The notes beneath the pieces were generated by a model. That model saw nothing but the letters and a program-made list of their open reading frames with translations. It made no database searches and was not told where the DNA came from. The position numbers and the translations under genes were made by a program. From Thalassobius sp. Cn5-15 (GTDB lineage Bacteria > Pseudomonadota > Alphaproteobacteria > Rhodobacterales > Rhodobacteraceae): a DNA stretch of 64,000 nt. The stretch lies in the NCBI RefSeq assembly GCF_022347685.1, contig NZ_JAKRGF010000001.1, positions 1,116,001-1,180,000 of the forward strand, read 5' to 3'. The first letter of the stretch is position 1, and each line of letters starts with the position of its first letter. This document shows, piece by piece, positions 1-7,418 of this stretch.

Positions 1-375
1 CCTTCAATAGATTGATTTAAAATGGTTTTTTCTTGATGAATGAAACTGAAAAAACGCCGTTTCATTCGTCAAGAACGGTTTTGTTTCACCCCAGATTTAA
101 GTAAAAACAACAACTTAGAAAAGTTCTCCAAAATTTCCTTAAGACAGCAATATTGACCCATCTAACGCTACTGAAGATGATCGCAAAATATTTCACTTTG
201 AAACATCCCAAGATTCACAGTTGCAACTGATAAATTTTTAAAAATCAGACTGAACTTTCTGTGGGGGTTTTTGATTCGAAATATCGTAAGACCTTAGAGA
301 TGCAAAAAGAACAATAGTCACTAAAATAGGCAATGCTGAAATGAGCAATCAGTGGATGGCTCTCTCTTGAAACCA
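1..375. other. AT-rich non-coding left edge
   Basis: No open reading frame here looks like a gene. The stretch is clearly more AT-rich than the bulk of the window and contains one long inverted repeat near its left end. It lies beyond the 3' end of the leftward small-gene run and is probably part of the same decayed mobile element. The other side of the element is outside the window. Confidence 0.6.
30..75. repeat. Inverted repeat, 17-bp arms
   Basis: Arms at 30-46 and 59-75 are reverse complements with a single mismatch (T/C) and are separated by 12 bases. No clear T-run follows either arm, so a standard intrinsic terminator is not supported. A recombinase site, a protein-binding site or an mRNA-end hairpin of a gene outside the window are all possible. 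Confidence 0.6.
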
Positions 376-798
376 CTATGATAGGGTGGTGGTATGCCGC
401 CCTTTATATTCAGCCATGCAGATCACTTTTCCCGGGGCTAGTCCGCACAACATATGCTCAAAGTCAGGTGGCTTGGATCGTGGATCATGTAAACCATAGC
501 TTTGTTTGAGGCGCACTGCAGCTTGATCATGGAGTTGTTTGACGAGGAAAAGCCGTGCACCCCGTTCATCCGGCCATTCGATGGTTTCAAGAGCGTCCTG
601 CAACAAAGGTGCAAGTAGTCGTTCAAATTCCTGCACCTCCATCCTTTGGACCCGTTTCCAATATGAGAACTGGATGTCCAGAGGTCGCATCCCCATCTGA
701 CGCCGGATATGCGCGCGCTCGAACAGGCGTTCAAGGATGGCTTGGCGCGAGGATGATGGCACCAACGACAGACGGACTGGGTTATCGGTCGATGTCAT
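376..798 (-). CDS. Hypothetical protein, last gene of the leftward small-gene run
   Basis: 140 residues, not recognised. It is charged and leucine- and arginine-rich, with no membrane segment or signal peptide, and looks like a small soluble, probably helical protein. Its start overlaps the end of the upstream gene (782-1090) by 17 bases, which suggests translational coupling in one leftward operon headed by the Cro-like repressor. Composition fits the AT-rich mobile region. With two tyrosine-recombinase fragments nearby it may be cargo of a prophage or satellite remnant; that is inference only. Confidence 0.5.
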   Translation of the reverse strand: MTSTDNPVRLSLVPSSSRQAILERLFERAHIRRQMGMRPLDIQFSYWKRVQRMEVQEFERLLAPLLQDALETIEWPDERGARLFLVKQLHDQAAVRLKQSYGLHDPRSKPPDFEHMLCGLAPGKVICMAEYKGRHTTTLS

Positions 799-1090
799 TC
801 ATTGCCTCTTGTAACTTTAATCCCGGCTCCTGAAAGCCAAGCTTCCCACCTCTTGCCCAGATGATCAAAAGGGCAGCTTGTCTTCTACGGACCCACAGAA
901 TTTTTTCTGCATGGGTCATGGAAACCCAGCGATGGGAAAACAAACTGCTCTGCTGACACCGGCGTGATTGTAGGGCCAGTTCGATCTGTTCAATCCATTG
1001 TTCGTTCGTGAATCTGGGCAATAGATCGGATTGAAACAGGCGATCCCAAATCCATTGGTGCCATTTTTTCACCCGCACTGTATCAGTCAT
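782..1090 (-). CDS. Hypothetical protein, Trp-rich, leftward run
   Basis: 102 residues, not recognised. It has several tryptophans (KKWHQWIWDRLF near the N-terminus) and a basic tract WVRRRQ in the second half, with no signal peptide. It starts 24 bases after the end of the 1115-1411 gene and its tail overlaps the start of the 376-798 gene, so all three are probably co-transcribed. No function is proposed. Confidence 0.5.
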   Translation of the reverse strand: MTDTVRVKKWHQWIWDRLFQSDLLPRFTNEQWIEQIELALQSRRCQQSSLFSHRWVSMTHAEKILWVRRRQAALLIIWARGGKLGFQEPGLKLQEAMNDIDR

Positions 1091-1114
1091 CCCTGAGATG
1101 CATGATGAACTTGG

Positions 1115-1411
1115 TCAACCGTCCGCTTGCAGCAGTCTTTGACGGGCCTCTGCTTCCATCTGTGATACCAAATCAGGGTTGGCTGCACGCCAAGCTACAT
1201 AAGCGGCGTAACCGCGTCGGTTTACATCTGCACGTTCTTCTGGGGTCATCGATTGGTAGGCTTGCATATCGACGTTTGGCACAAACCCGACTTTGATCTC
1301 CATATAAGCAGCGGCACATGCTTCTGCCTCAGTACGTTCCAGAACGCGCAGTTCAGCAGCTTCTGAGCAGGTGAAATATGCGGCAATCAATGCAATGGCT
1401 TCTGGTGTCAT
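1115..1411 (-). CDS. Hypothetical protein coupled to the Cro-like repressor
   Basis: 98 residues, alanine- and glutamate-rich, predominantly helical in appearance, with no membrane segment. Its ATG overlaps the stop of the repressor gene (four-base overlap at 1408-1411), the arrangement of translationally coupled genes. The segment MTPEERADVNRRGYAAYVAW reads like a small helical interaction domain, but I do not recognise a family. It could be an antitoxin-like partner or an accessory phage protein; neither is shown. Confidence 0.5.
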   Translation of the reverse strand: MTPEAIALIAAYFTCSEAAELRVLERTEAEACAAAYMEIKVGFVPNVDMQAYQSMTPEERADVNRRGYAAYVAWRAANPDLVSQMEAEARQRLLQADG

Positions 1412-1629
1412 AGGTTCTCCTTCTTCCTGATAGGCTGTTGCTGGCTCAGAAGTAGGTCATTCACGGTCACCGCACCTTCAGTCGCTGCGATAATCGCGCG
1501 AATAGTTTTTTGATGTGGAAACACACGGCCCGTCCGTATCCGATACACCGTTGCAGCATTTACGCCGATGCGGTCCGCAAAGTCCGCTCCGGAAATACCA
1601 TTAGCGTTAAGGTAATCGTCCAACTTCAT
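1408..1629 (-). CDS. Cro/XRE-type helix-turn-helix repressor, small
   Basis: 73 residues, almost entirely one HTH domain. Residues about 14-40 (GADFADRIGVNAATVYRIRTG) form the recognition unit of the XRE/Cro family, with no C-terminal domain. It is divergent from the larger XRE gene at 1758 and shares with it a 128-base control region holding repeated operator-like motifs. This is the layout of a phage Cro/CI switch. It likely represses its own promoter and controls the leftward small genes. Confidence 0.75.
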   Translation of the reverse strand: MKLDDYLNANGISGADFADRIGVNAATVYRIRTGRVFPHQKTIRAIIAATEGAVTVNDLLLSQQQPIRKKENL

Positions 1630-1631
1630 GT

Positions 1632-1726
1632 ATCATGCAATATGCGCATAATGCATGATTCGCAATTGAGGAATAGCAGTTTTGGACACCTTTCAACTTC
1701 CCGGTTCATGCATTTTGTGCATTATG
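1632..1726. promoter_or_regulatory. Divergent operator/promoter region of the repressor pair
   Basis: Three 15-bp copies of the dyad ATGCR-N5-YGCAT lie at 1635-1649, 1642-1656 and 1708-1722. The first two overlap with a 7-base offset. The 9-mer TGCATTATG occurs once in each orientation (1655-1647 and 1718-1726). Each copy could supply an extended -10 element (TG-N-ATTATG) for the promoter facing the adjacent gene, so repressor binding would block both promoters. The CI-like gene has a Shine-Dalgarno-like CTGAGG about 7 bases before its ATG. Confidence 0.6.
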
Positions 1727-1757
1727 GGTCGCAACACTAGAGACCTGAGGCCGCACA

Positions 1758-2186
1758 ATGCTGCACGAAACACTCAAAGAAGCGCGGCTGAACGCAAAGT
1801 TAACGGTCACAGAAACAGCAAAGCGGCTGGGGATGTCTCAAAGTACACTCAGTCGCATAGAGGCCGGAGATACGGGTGTGTCATCTCAACGCCTTGTCGA
1901 TCTGGCTGCCACCTACGGAGTTTCACCCAGCGCGCTGTTAGATGGTTCGGTGGTGCGCAGCATGTCTGAGAATGATCTTGAGCGTATGGGGCTGGTTATA
2001 GAGTTCGTTGAAGAAAGCCTAGCAGGCACAACACCGAGACCAACACCCGGTGAAGTGCGGGATACTGTGATCACTATATTCAAGCAGGAAACTGCCTTGT
2101 CATGGGATACAGGCGCAGCATTCGATCCCAGCCGTTACAAGGACATCGTAAGCTTGAAGCTCAGAAGGCAGAATGGCAGCGACTAG
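1758..2186 (+). CDS. XRE-family transcriptional regulator, CI-like position
   Basis: 142 residues. The N-terminal half is an HTH domain (residues about 14-42; ETAKRLGMSQSTLSRIEAG is the HTH core), followed by a C-terminal region of about 75 residues with no recognised peptidase motif, so it is not a LexA/CI-type self-cleaving repressor. The ATG at 1758 is preceded by a good ribosome-binding site. It faces away from the Cro-like gene across the shared operators and probably represses or balances it. The end abuts a convergent integrase fragment. Confidence 0.75.
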   Translation: MLHETLKEARLNAKLTVTETAKRLGMSQSTLSRIEAGDTGVSSQRLVDLAATYGVSPSALLDGSVVRSMSENDLERMGLVIEFVEESLAGTTPRPTPGEVRDTVITIFKQETALSWDTGAAFDPSRYKDIVSLKLRRQNGSD

Positions 2187-2452
2187 GTACCAGCCCACCC
2201 AAGCTGCCCCAAGAAGCCAATATCAACCTTATTTATAGCCTCATATCGTTTCTCAAGGCTATGAGCTTCACCGTAGTCACCAGCTACATCACCAGAACCA
2301 TGTCCGGTAAAGAAATCGCTCAGTTCCTTTGTGACTCCGGCGTTCCGAAGCATGTCCTTGAGAGTACCACGGAATGAGTGAAGTGCTTTCCCGTCATCAC
2401 TGCCAAAAGCAGCGCGAATGAACGGCATCATCGCGCGATGCGTCGATTGCAC
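2183..2452 (-). pseudogene. Tyrosine recombinase (integrase) C-terminal fragment
   Basis: Only the catalytic C-terminus remains (89 codons). The motif HSFRG (HxxR box), then TGHGSG, then candidate nucleophile tyrosines (AGDYG and EKRYEA) are in the right order for phage-type integrases. The N-terminal DNA-binding domains and the first catalytic arginine are missing. An in-frame stop lies two codons before the GTG that opens the frame. It overlaps the convergent XRE gene by four bases. Probably a relic of the integrase that mobilised this region. Confidence 0.65.
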
Positions 2453-2816
2453 TTTGAATCATCTTTGTGATCCTCTGAACCTTGGTAACGGCCTACCCTA
2501 CCCCTTTCATGGTTCGATACAGAACACCAACACACCATCTGTTCGGTGAACCACTAAAGAAACACATCTTCTAGTTCACATAAGTTGTCTCTGGGGAAAA
2601 ATTACATAAGTCTTGTACACATTCAGCAATTCATCACGGTGATCGATTGTGCGATTTCCTGTGCGATATTACACAAGAGGAAACTGCATAAGTATTTGAT
2701 AAATATTATTTTTACTGACACCCAAGCATAATCCGGTACTCGCCTCCAATAAAATCAATGACTTGCGTCATTAACCTTCTCCTTCACTGCCGTTTTTGAA
2801 ACAACCGTTGAAACTT
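2453..2816. other. AT-rich non-coding spacer between two integrase relics
   Basis: No convincing gene. The stretch contains three copies of the heptamer CATAAGT and a small palindrome ATGAC-TTGC-GTCAT near 2750-2762. These could be remains of an attachment or arm-binding region, but no direct-repeat att pair can be demonstrated within the window. Confidence 0.45.
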
Positions 2817-3062
2817 TCACGTTTCGGTCCCGTCTTGTTCTTTTGAATTGCGAGCGCTCTGTGCACGCCTTGCCAGCTCTCGCTGGCGAACTTGACCACC
2901 ATACTTTTTTAGCATTTCCACACCAGAATGGCCTGTAACTGCTTTAACCATCTCGTCGTCACAACCAGCTAGATAGAGCTCGATGGTTGCATTTTTCCGA
3001 AGACCGTGTGTCACATATTCTTGCGCTCGGTCAAATTCCAACCCAGCTTTCACGTCCCTCAT
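2817..3062 (-). pseudogene. Second tyrosine recombinase C-terminal fragment
   Basis: 81 codons matching the end of a phage-type integrase: HGLRK (HxxR box), then TGHSG, then KKYG with the candidate nucleophile tyrosine, then a basic tail. The N-terminal two-thirds are absent. Its sequence differs clearly from the fragment at 2183-2452, so the two relics descend from different integrases rather than from one split gene. It lies directly against a broken serine resolvase on the opposite strand. Confidence 0.65.
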
Positions 3063-3105
3063 TTCTCCAGCTTACCAAAAATTGTATCGTTAACTCATAA
3101 ATCAA

Positions 3106-3357
3106 TCCAAAGTTGAAAAGTTATTCGAAGATAAGCTGACCGGCCCATGAAGTGCGCGTCTAGGACTGAACGACATGATGGCATTTTGCCGTGAGGGCGA
3201 GCGTGTGGTCGCTCATTCACTTGATAGGCTAGGTCGTGATATCCGCGACTTGCTGAACATCGTAGAGGAACTCAACGACAAAGGCGCCACAGTGGCGCTA
3301 CGACAGAGACGAAGGATAATGATCCAAAACAGCTATCTCTATTCCAAGAAGAGGTAG
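3106..3357 (+). pseudogene. Serine recombinase (resolvase) remnant with an internal stop
   Basis: The frame reads VEKLFEDKLTGP, then an in-frame TGA at 3148-3150, then SARLGLNDMMAFCREGERVV and VAHSLDRLGRDIRDLL. This is the middle of a Tn3-type resolvase catalytic domain (the DRLGR helix is typical). The N-terminus with the nucleophilic serine is missing, and after GATVAL the frame diverges into unrelated residues. It is inactive, and marks a former transposon or invertase element. Confidence 0.7.
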
Positions 3358-3448
3358 ACATATCTATCACGACTGTAGGAAAGGCGAATTTTAAACACTG
3401 GTTGCGTATTTCATAGGGTATTTGGGGCATTTTAGCCGCCCCGCGGAT

Positions 3449-4204
3449 CTAAACCGACGGATCAACCCGCAGCAGCGCACCGAACGCATCGCTCGTCTCC
3501 TCAATGCCCGCCAGTCTCAGCATGTGCCATGCTAGCGCCTGATTGCTGGAAAGGACCGGCACACCAATGCGCGCCTCGGCCTTTGCAATCACATCCAAAC
3601 ACCGCAGATTCGTGCAGGATACGACAACCGCATCACAGGGTGCCTGTGCAGCGACATTCTCAATCGCTTGCAAGATTGACGCCTCGGTGATGCGGGCGAC
3701 AACGCGGTCGTTTCCCTCCTCAAAAGAGCCGAAACCTGTTATCTCGAAACCCGCCTCTTCGAGCCTGCCGCGCATGCCTGCGGACACCGAGGCAATATAG
3801 GGCGTCACAAACCCCAGCTTGCGGGCGCCGAGCGATCGCCCCGCCGCGATAAGCGCGGCAAGGGGGTCCGTGATCTTGGCAGTTGGGCAAACGGTTTGGA
3901 TCGCCTTTGCGACATTATCCGATCCGATCACCGTCGAAGCGGAGGTGCAACCAAACCCGATGACATTAAAGCTGAGCGCGGGTGGTAACAGTTTCGCCGA
4001 GGCAGGAAGATCGCGTTCCATCCGGGCCAATGTGTCAGGACGGATGTCAGGCACCATCGGAATGCGGCTGTGATACAGCGCGACGCCTGCATGGTTCAGC
4101 AGGCGAGCGAATTCATGCTCCAGCGTTTCATCGGTTTCCAGCACGATCACCCCGAGGTTCGCGCGGGTGCCGATGCCGTCATCGGTTTGAAAATCCAGTT
4201 TCAC
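3449..4204 (-). CDS. Asp/Glu racemase / maleate isomerase / EutA-like family enzyme
   Basis: 251 residues, the usual length for the arylmalonate decarboxylase, maleate isomerase and EutA branch. Two active-site cysteine motifs are present: GFGCTSAS in the first half and VVSCTNLRC in the second. These enzymes use a cysteine pair, or one cysteine, to racemise, isomerise or decarboxylate small acids. It is cytosolic, with no signal peptide. It lies 48 bases downstream of an M24 metallohydrolase on the same strand, so the two likely act in one degradation route. EutA of hydroxyectoine use is one relative, but eutB, eutC and eutE partners are not in the window. The substrate is unknown. Confidence 0.75.
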   Translation of the reverse strand: MKLDFQTDDGIGTRANLGVIVLETDETLEHEFARLLNHAGVALYHSRIPMVPDIRPDTLARMERDLPASAKLLPPALSFNVIGFGCTSASTVIGSDNVAKAIQTVCPTAKITDPLAALIAAGRSLGARKLGFVTPYIASVSAGMRGRLEEAGFEITGFGSFEEGNDRVVARITEASILQAIENVAAQAPCDAVVVSCTNLRCLDVIAKAEARIGVPVLSSNQALAWHMLRLAGIEETSDAFGALLRVDPSV

Positions 4205-4252
4205 TTCTCACAGTACCCCATTCATGGCAGATCACGGCCTCAGATCACAGCC

Positions 4253-5416
4253 TCAGATCACAGGCAGCTCTGGCGCCGCTCGTTGGGTCAAGAGGACCGC
4301 ACCGTTTTCGCGGACAACGATGTTTTCCTCATGCACCATGATCCGCCCCGCGCCATAGCTCAGCGAAGGTTCTAGTGTCAGAACCATATTTTCCACAATT
4401 TCTGTTTCGTCCCAGTTGCAATGGGACGGCCATTCGGTCAACTGCATCCCCAGCCCATGCCCCAACCGCCCGACATCACCCCCCTGATCGTCTAGCTCGG
4501 CGATGACGCGGTGCATCGCGTTGAACAGATCACGGCAGGTTGCGCCGGGGTGCGCGGCAGCGATCCCGGCCTCTGTTGCGCGCCACAAAACGTCATAGGC
4601 CCGGCGGGAAGCATCATCGCCATGCCCGATGGCCCAATTACGATCAAAGTCGCAATAATACCCGTCCCAAACCGCGCCAGTGTCCATCATCAGAACATCG
4701 CCACATGCCAATGGGCGCGACGTTGGCGGAGAAATGACATCATGATAGCCTCCCGCATCTGCCCCGCCGACCAGGTACGGCACATCATCTGCACCCTGCG
4801 CCAAAGCTGCGCGGCGAAACGCCCGGAACACCTCTTCCAACGGCTGACCTTCCTGCGCGAATTGCGACACCTGTGCAAATGTCCGCGATCCGATGGCGCA
4901 GATATGCGAGAGCTTTTCAATCTCTGCCGCGGATTTCACCATCCGTAGACTGCGGATGATCTCCGTTGCATCGGCGACGTGCATCCCGTCGAGCTCCGCC
5001 AAGAGCCGTTCATACTCCCCAAGCGGCATCCGCAGCTGGGTTTCGTGCCCTTTCATCACCCCTATAGTGTCACCCCGCGCAGCGTATCCATGCAATAGAT
5101 CAACCAGCAGGCTGATGCCGTCATCCGCAGGCGCAGGCGCGCCCCAGGTTCGGATATCGTCGATCCAGGTCCGGCGCATCAGATCAGCGCCGATGTCGGG
5201 GATAATCGCAATCGGCTTGCCCTCAACCGGCACAAACAGGAACCATGGCCGTGTTGGGCTTTGCCAGAACAGCGTGTGGAAGCCGCTGAAATAGCGCACC
5301 TCTGCCTCTGTGCTCAGCAGTATCCCAACCATGCCAGCCGCCGCCATTCTGGCCTGTGCCAAAGCGGTGCGTGTGGCAAATTCTTCGTCGCGGAAGCCGC
5401 GTGCAGGGATCGTCAT
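4253..5416 (-). CDS. M24-family metallohydrolase (Xaa-Pro aminopeptidase / DoeA-like)
   Basis: 387 residues with a creatinase-like N-terminal domain (about 1-160) and a pita-bread catalytic domain. All five expected metal ligands are visible: Asp in MDTGA, Asp in CDFDRN, His in GHGLGM, Glu in TLEPS and Glu in MVHEEN. That favours an active dinuclear metal hydrolase acting on a C-N bond of a small imino acid, peptide or amide. The family includes prolidase and ectoine hydrolase (DoeA/EutD). Its neighbours, a racemase-family enzyme downstream and an Lrp regulator upstream, suggest use of an unusual amino acid derivative; ectoine is possible but unproven. Confidence 0.8.
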   Translation of the reverse strand: MTIPARGFRDEEFATRTALAQARMAAAGMVGILLSTEAEVRYFSGFHTLFWQSPTRPWFLFVPVEGKPIAIIPDIGADLMRRTWIDDIRTWGAPAPADDGISLLVDLLHGYAARGDTIGVMKGHETQLRMPLGEYERLLAELDGMHVADATEIIRSLRMVKSAAEIEKLSHICAIGSRTFAQVSQFAQEGQPLEEVFRAFRRAALAQGADDVPYLVGGADAGGYHDVISPPTSRPLACGDVLMMDTGAVWDGYYCDFDRNWAIGHGDDASRRAYDVLWRATEAGIAAAHPGATCRDLFNAMHRVIAELDDQGGDVGRLGHGLGMQLTEWPSHCNWDETEIVENMVLTLEPSLSYGAGRIMVHEENIVVRENGAVLLTQRAAPELPVI

Positions 5417-5577
5417 ATCTGTACCGCCGGGTGGTGCCTTGTTGGGATAGGGCTATTGATACAAGGCGATGATGCACAGGATGCATCATTTTTCGCCGGA
5501 TCCGACAGTATTTTTCTCATCCAGACCGCTGTGAGAGATCCCTTTGCATAACTCCGACGCAGTGGCCGCCCAGTCGC

Positions 5578-6042
5578 TCAGATCGGCAGAGCCAGTCCGA
5601 CCTTGGTGCGATCCATCACCACCGATGTGCGGAACCGGCGCACATTGGAATTCTCAAAAAACAAACGGTGGGTCAACGCTTCGAAATCCGACATATCCTG
5701 CGCTGCGCAGATGAGGACAAAGTCCGTCTCGCCAGTGACATAATAGCACTGCTGTACCTGCGGTTCGGCGCGCGCCCGTTTGCGGAAGAGGTCAAGTTGG
5801 TGCAGTGACTCGCGGTCCAATTCGACCGATACGATAAATGTCATCTTATACTCGAACTGCGCAGGATCCAGCAGCGCCACTTCCTTCTGGATCAGGCCAG
5901 AGTTGCGCAACCGCTTCAGCCGCCGTTGCACCGAAGGGACAGACAGATGACACAGATGCGCCAGATGCTCCAACCCGACTCGACAATCGTCTTGCAGCGT
6001 CCTCAGGATTGTCAGATCCGCATCATCAAGTTCCACAGCCAT
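5578..6042 (-). CDS. Lrp/AsnC-family transcriptional regulator
   Basis: 154 residues from the chosen ATG (MAVELDDAD), the usual family length; an upstream in-frame start would add about 16 atypical residues. It has an N-terminal winged HTH (residues about 8-60, with LAHLCHLSVPSVQRRLKRL) and a C-terminal RAM/AsnC ligand-binding domain with the CYYVTGETDF strand. It is divergent from the ammonia-lyase gene, with 125 bases between the starts, and is followed by the M24 and racemase genes. It probably senses an amino acid and controls both sides of the cluster, as DoeX does for ectoine genes in Halomonas. Confidence 0.85.
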   Translation of the reverse strand: MAVELDDADLTILRTLQDDCRVGLEHLAHLCHLSVPSVQRRLKRLRNSGLIQKEVALLDPAQFEYKMTFIVSVELDRESLHQLDLFRKRARAEPQVQQCYYVTGETDFVLICAAQDMSDFEALTHRLFFENSNVRRFRTSVVMDRTKVGLALPI

Positions 6043-6167
6043 GCAAAAAACCCCGCAACTCAAGCCTTCAAGCGATTTATTATTTCGCAATTAAGGAAGA
6101 TAATGCAAAAAATGTACAGTCAAAGTGACAGAAACTATGCTGCACCATTGCAGAGGATAGGCCTGAG

Positions 6168-7217
6168 ATGACTGACAGTGATGACCTGCGTTTCGCACCG
6201 GATGTTGCCCGCGCCGTTGCGTTTTTTCGGTCGCAAGAGGCCTACGCGGTCTCCGCCTTGCGGGATATTACCGGTCCGCAGGGGGTGACGGTTTGGGCCA
6301 AGGACGAAACACAGCGCATGGGCCTTGGCGCTTTCAAGGCGCTGGGGGCGCCCTACGCGATCGCACGACTGATTGATCAGGCCTGGCAGCACAATACCGG
6401 CGAGGCACTGAGCTCCGCCCGCCTGACGGACAGCGACGTCCGCGACTTTGCCGCGTCCTTCACCTTTGTCTGTGCCAGCGCAGGCAATCACGGCATGGGC
6501 GTCGCGGTGGGCGCGCAGGCGGTCGGGGCGCGTGCGCGCATCCATCTTGCCCGCACTGTGCCAGAGGCATTCGCCCAGCGCCTGACAGCGCTTGGTGCGG
6601 AGGTGGTGCGCTCCGGCGATGTCTATGACGAAAGCGTCGCCGCCGCGATTGCCGACACAGAGGCAAGCGGGGCCACATTGCTGGCCGACGGCACATGGCC
6701 TGGCTACACAGAGATCCCGAAGTGGGTAATGGAAGGCTACTGCGTCATTGCCGAAGAGTTGCGCGAGGTTTTTGAAACCTCTGGCTGCTGGCCGACCCAT
6801 GTATACCTGCAGGCAGGCGTTGGCGGACTGGCAGCCGCGATGGCCCATATGATCCGGCTGAACTGGGCAGAACAGCCTGAATTGATCGTCGTCGAACCCA
6901 CCGCTGCAGCCTGCCTGCAGGCCAGCCACAAGGCCGGCAAACCCTCGCGGGGAGAGGGGCCGGATTCTGCCATGGGCCGTCTTGACTGCAAGGAACCGTC
7001 GATCGTCGCCTGGGATGTGCTGGAACGCTGCGATGTATCCTATCTGAGCCTGTCAGAGGAGGAAGGCCAATCCGCCGCCAATGAACTGAGCGCCTTGGGC
7101 CTTGCAACTACACCGTCAGGCGCGGCGGGCTATGCGGGCCTGATGCAGCAGATCTCGCGGGACAGCGCCGCACGACAGATGCGCCCGCTGGTCATCGTTT
7201 CCGAAGGCCCTGCGTGA
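6168..7217 (+). CDS. Diaminopropionate ammonia-lyase-like PLP enzyme
   Basis: 349 residues, fold type II PLP enzyme. The PLP lysine is Lys57 in GLGAFKALG. The cofactor-phosphate loop is in QAGVGGLAAAM and the substrate-carboxylate loop in SAGNHGMG. The placement DETQRMGLGAFK resembles diaminopropionate ammonia-lyase (DpaL/YgeX), which makes pyruvate and two ammonia from 2,3-diaminopropionate. At 349 residues it is shorter than the usual roughly 400. Threonine dehydratase or EutB-like activity remains possible. It is divergent from the Lrp gene, which probably controls it. Confidence 0.75.
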   Translation: MTDSDDLRFAPDVARAVAFFRSQEAYAVSALRDITGPQGVTVWAKDETQRMGLGAFKALGAPYAIARLIDQAWQHNTGEALSSARLTDSDVRDFAASFTFVCASAGNHGMGVAVGAQAVGARARIHLARTVPEAFAQRLTALGAEVVRSGDVYDESVAAAIADTEASGATLLADGTWPGYTEIPKWVMEGYCVIAEELREVFETSGCWPTHVYLQAGVGGLAAAMAHMIRLNWAEQPELIVVEPTAAACLQASHKAGKPSRGEGPDSAMGRLDCKEPSIVAWDVLERCDVSYLSLSEEEGQSAANELSALGLATTPSGAAGYAGLMQQISRDSAARQMRPLVIVSEGPA

Positions 7218-7418
7218 CGGCACGCATAGCGCACGTCGCAAACCCAAAGCAAGGTTGCAGCGCGAAGTGCGCAGCGCCGTGCGGTCACTCAAACAGAAAC
7301 GCCGCCTTTGGATACTCGGCTCTCAGACGGCGCCTGTCTAAATAACTCTGTCTTCTGTCGCATATAGCCTGTTATCGTTTCCACTAAAATTATTCCGCTA
7401 CTCTTAAGGGAGAAGACT

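Noticed and set aside
2183-3062. One integrase gene split by a frameshift
   Set aside because: Both fragments contain the same C-terminal motifs (HxxR, TGH, Tyr) and differ in sequence, so they cannot be two parts of one gene.
3449-5416. Naming the cluster as ectoine degradation (eutA/doeA)
   Set aside because: The families fit, but the PLP enzyme resembles diaminopropionate ammonia-lyase, the eutB, eutC and eutE partners and the ectoine transporter are missing, and the substrates of these families vary widely.
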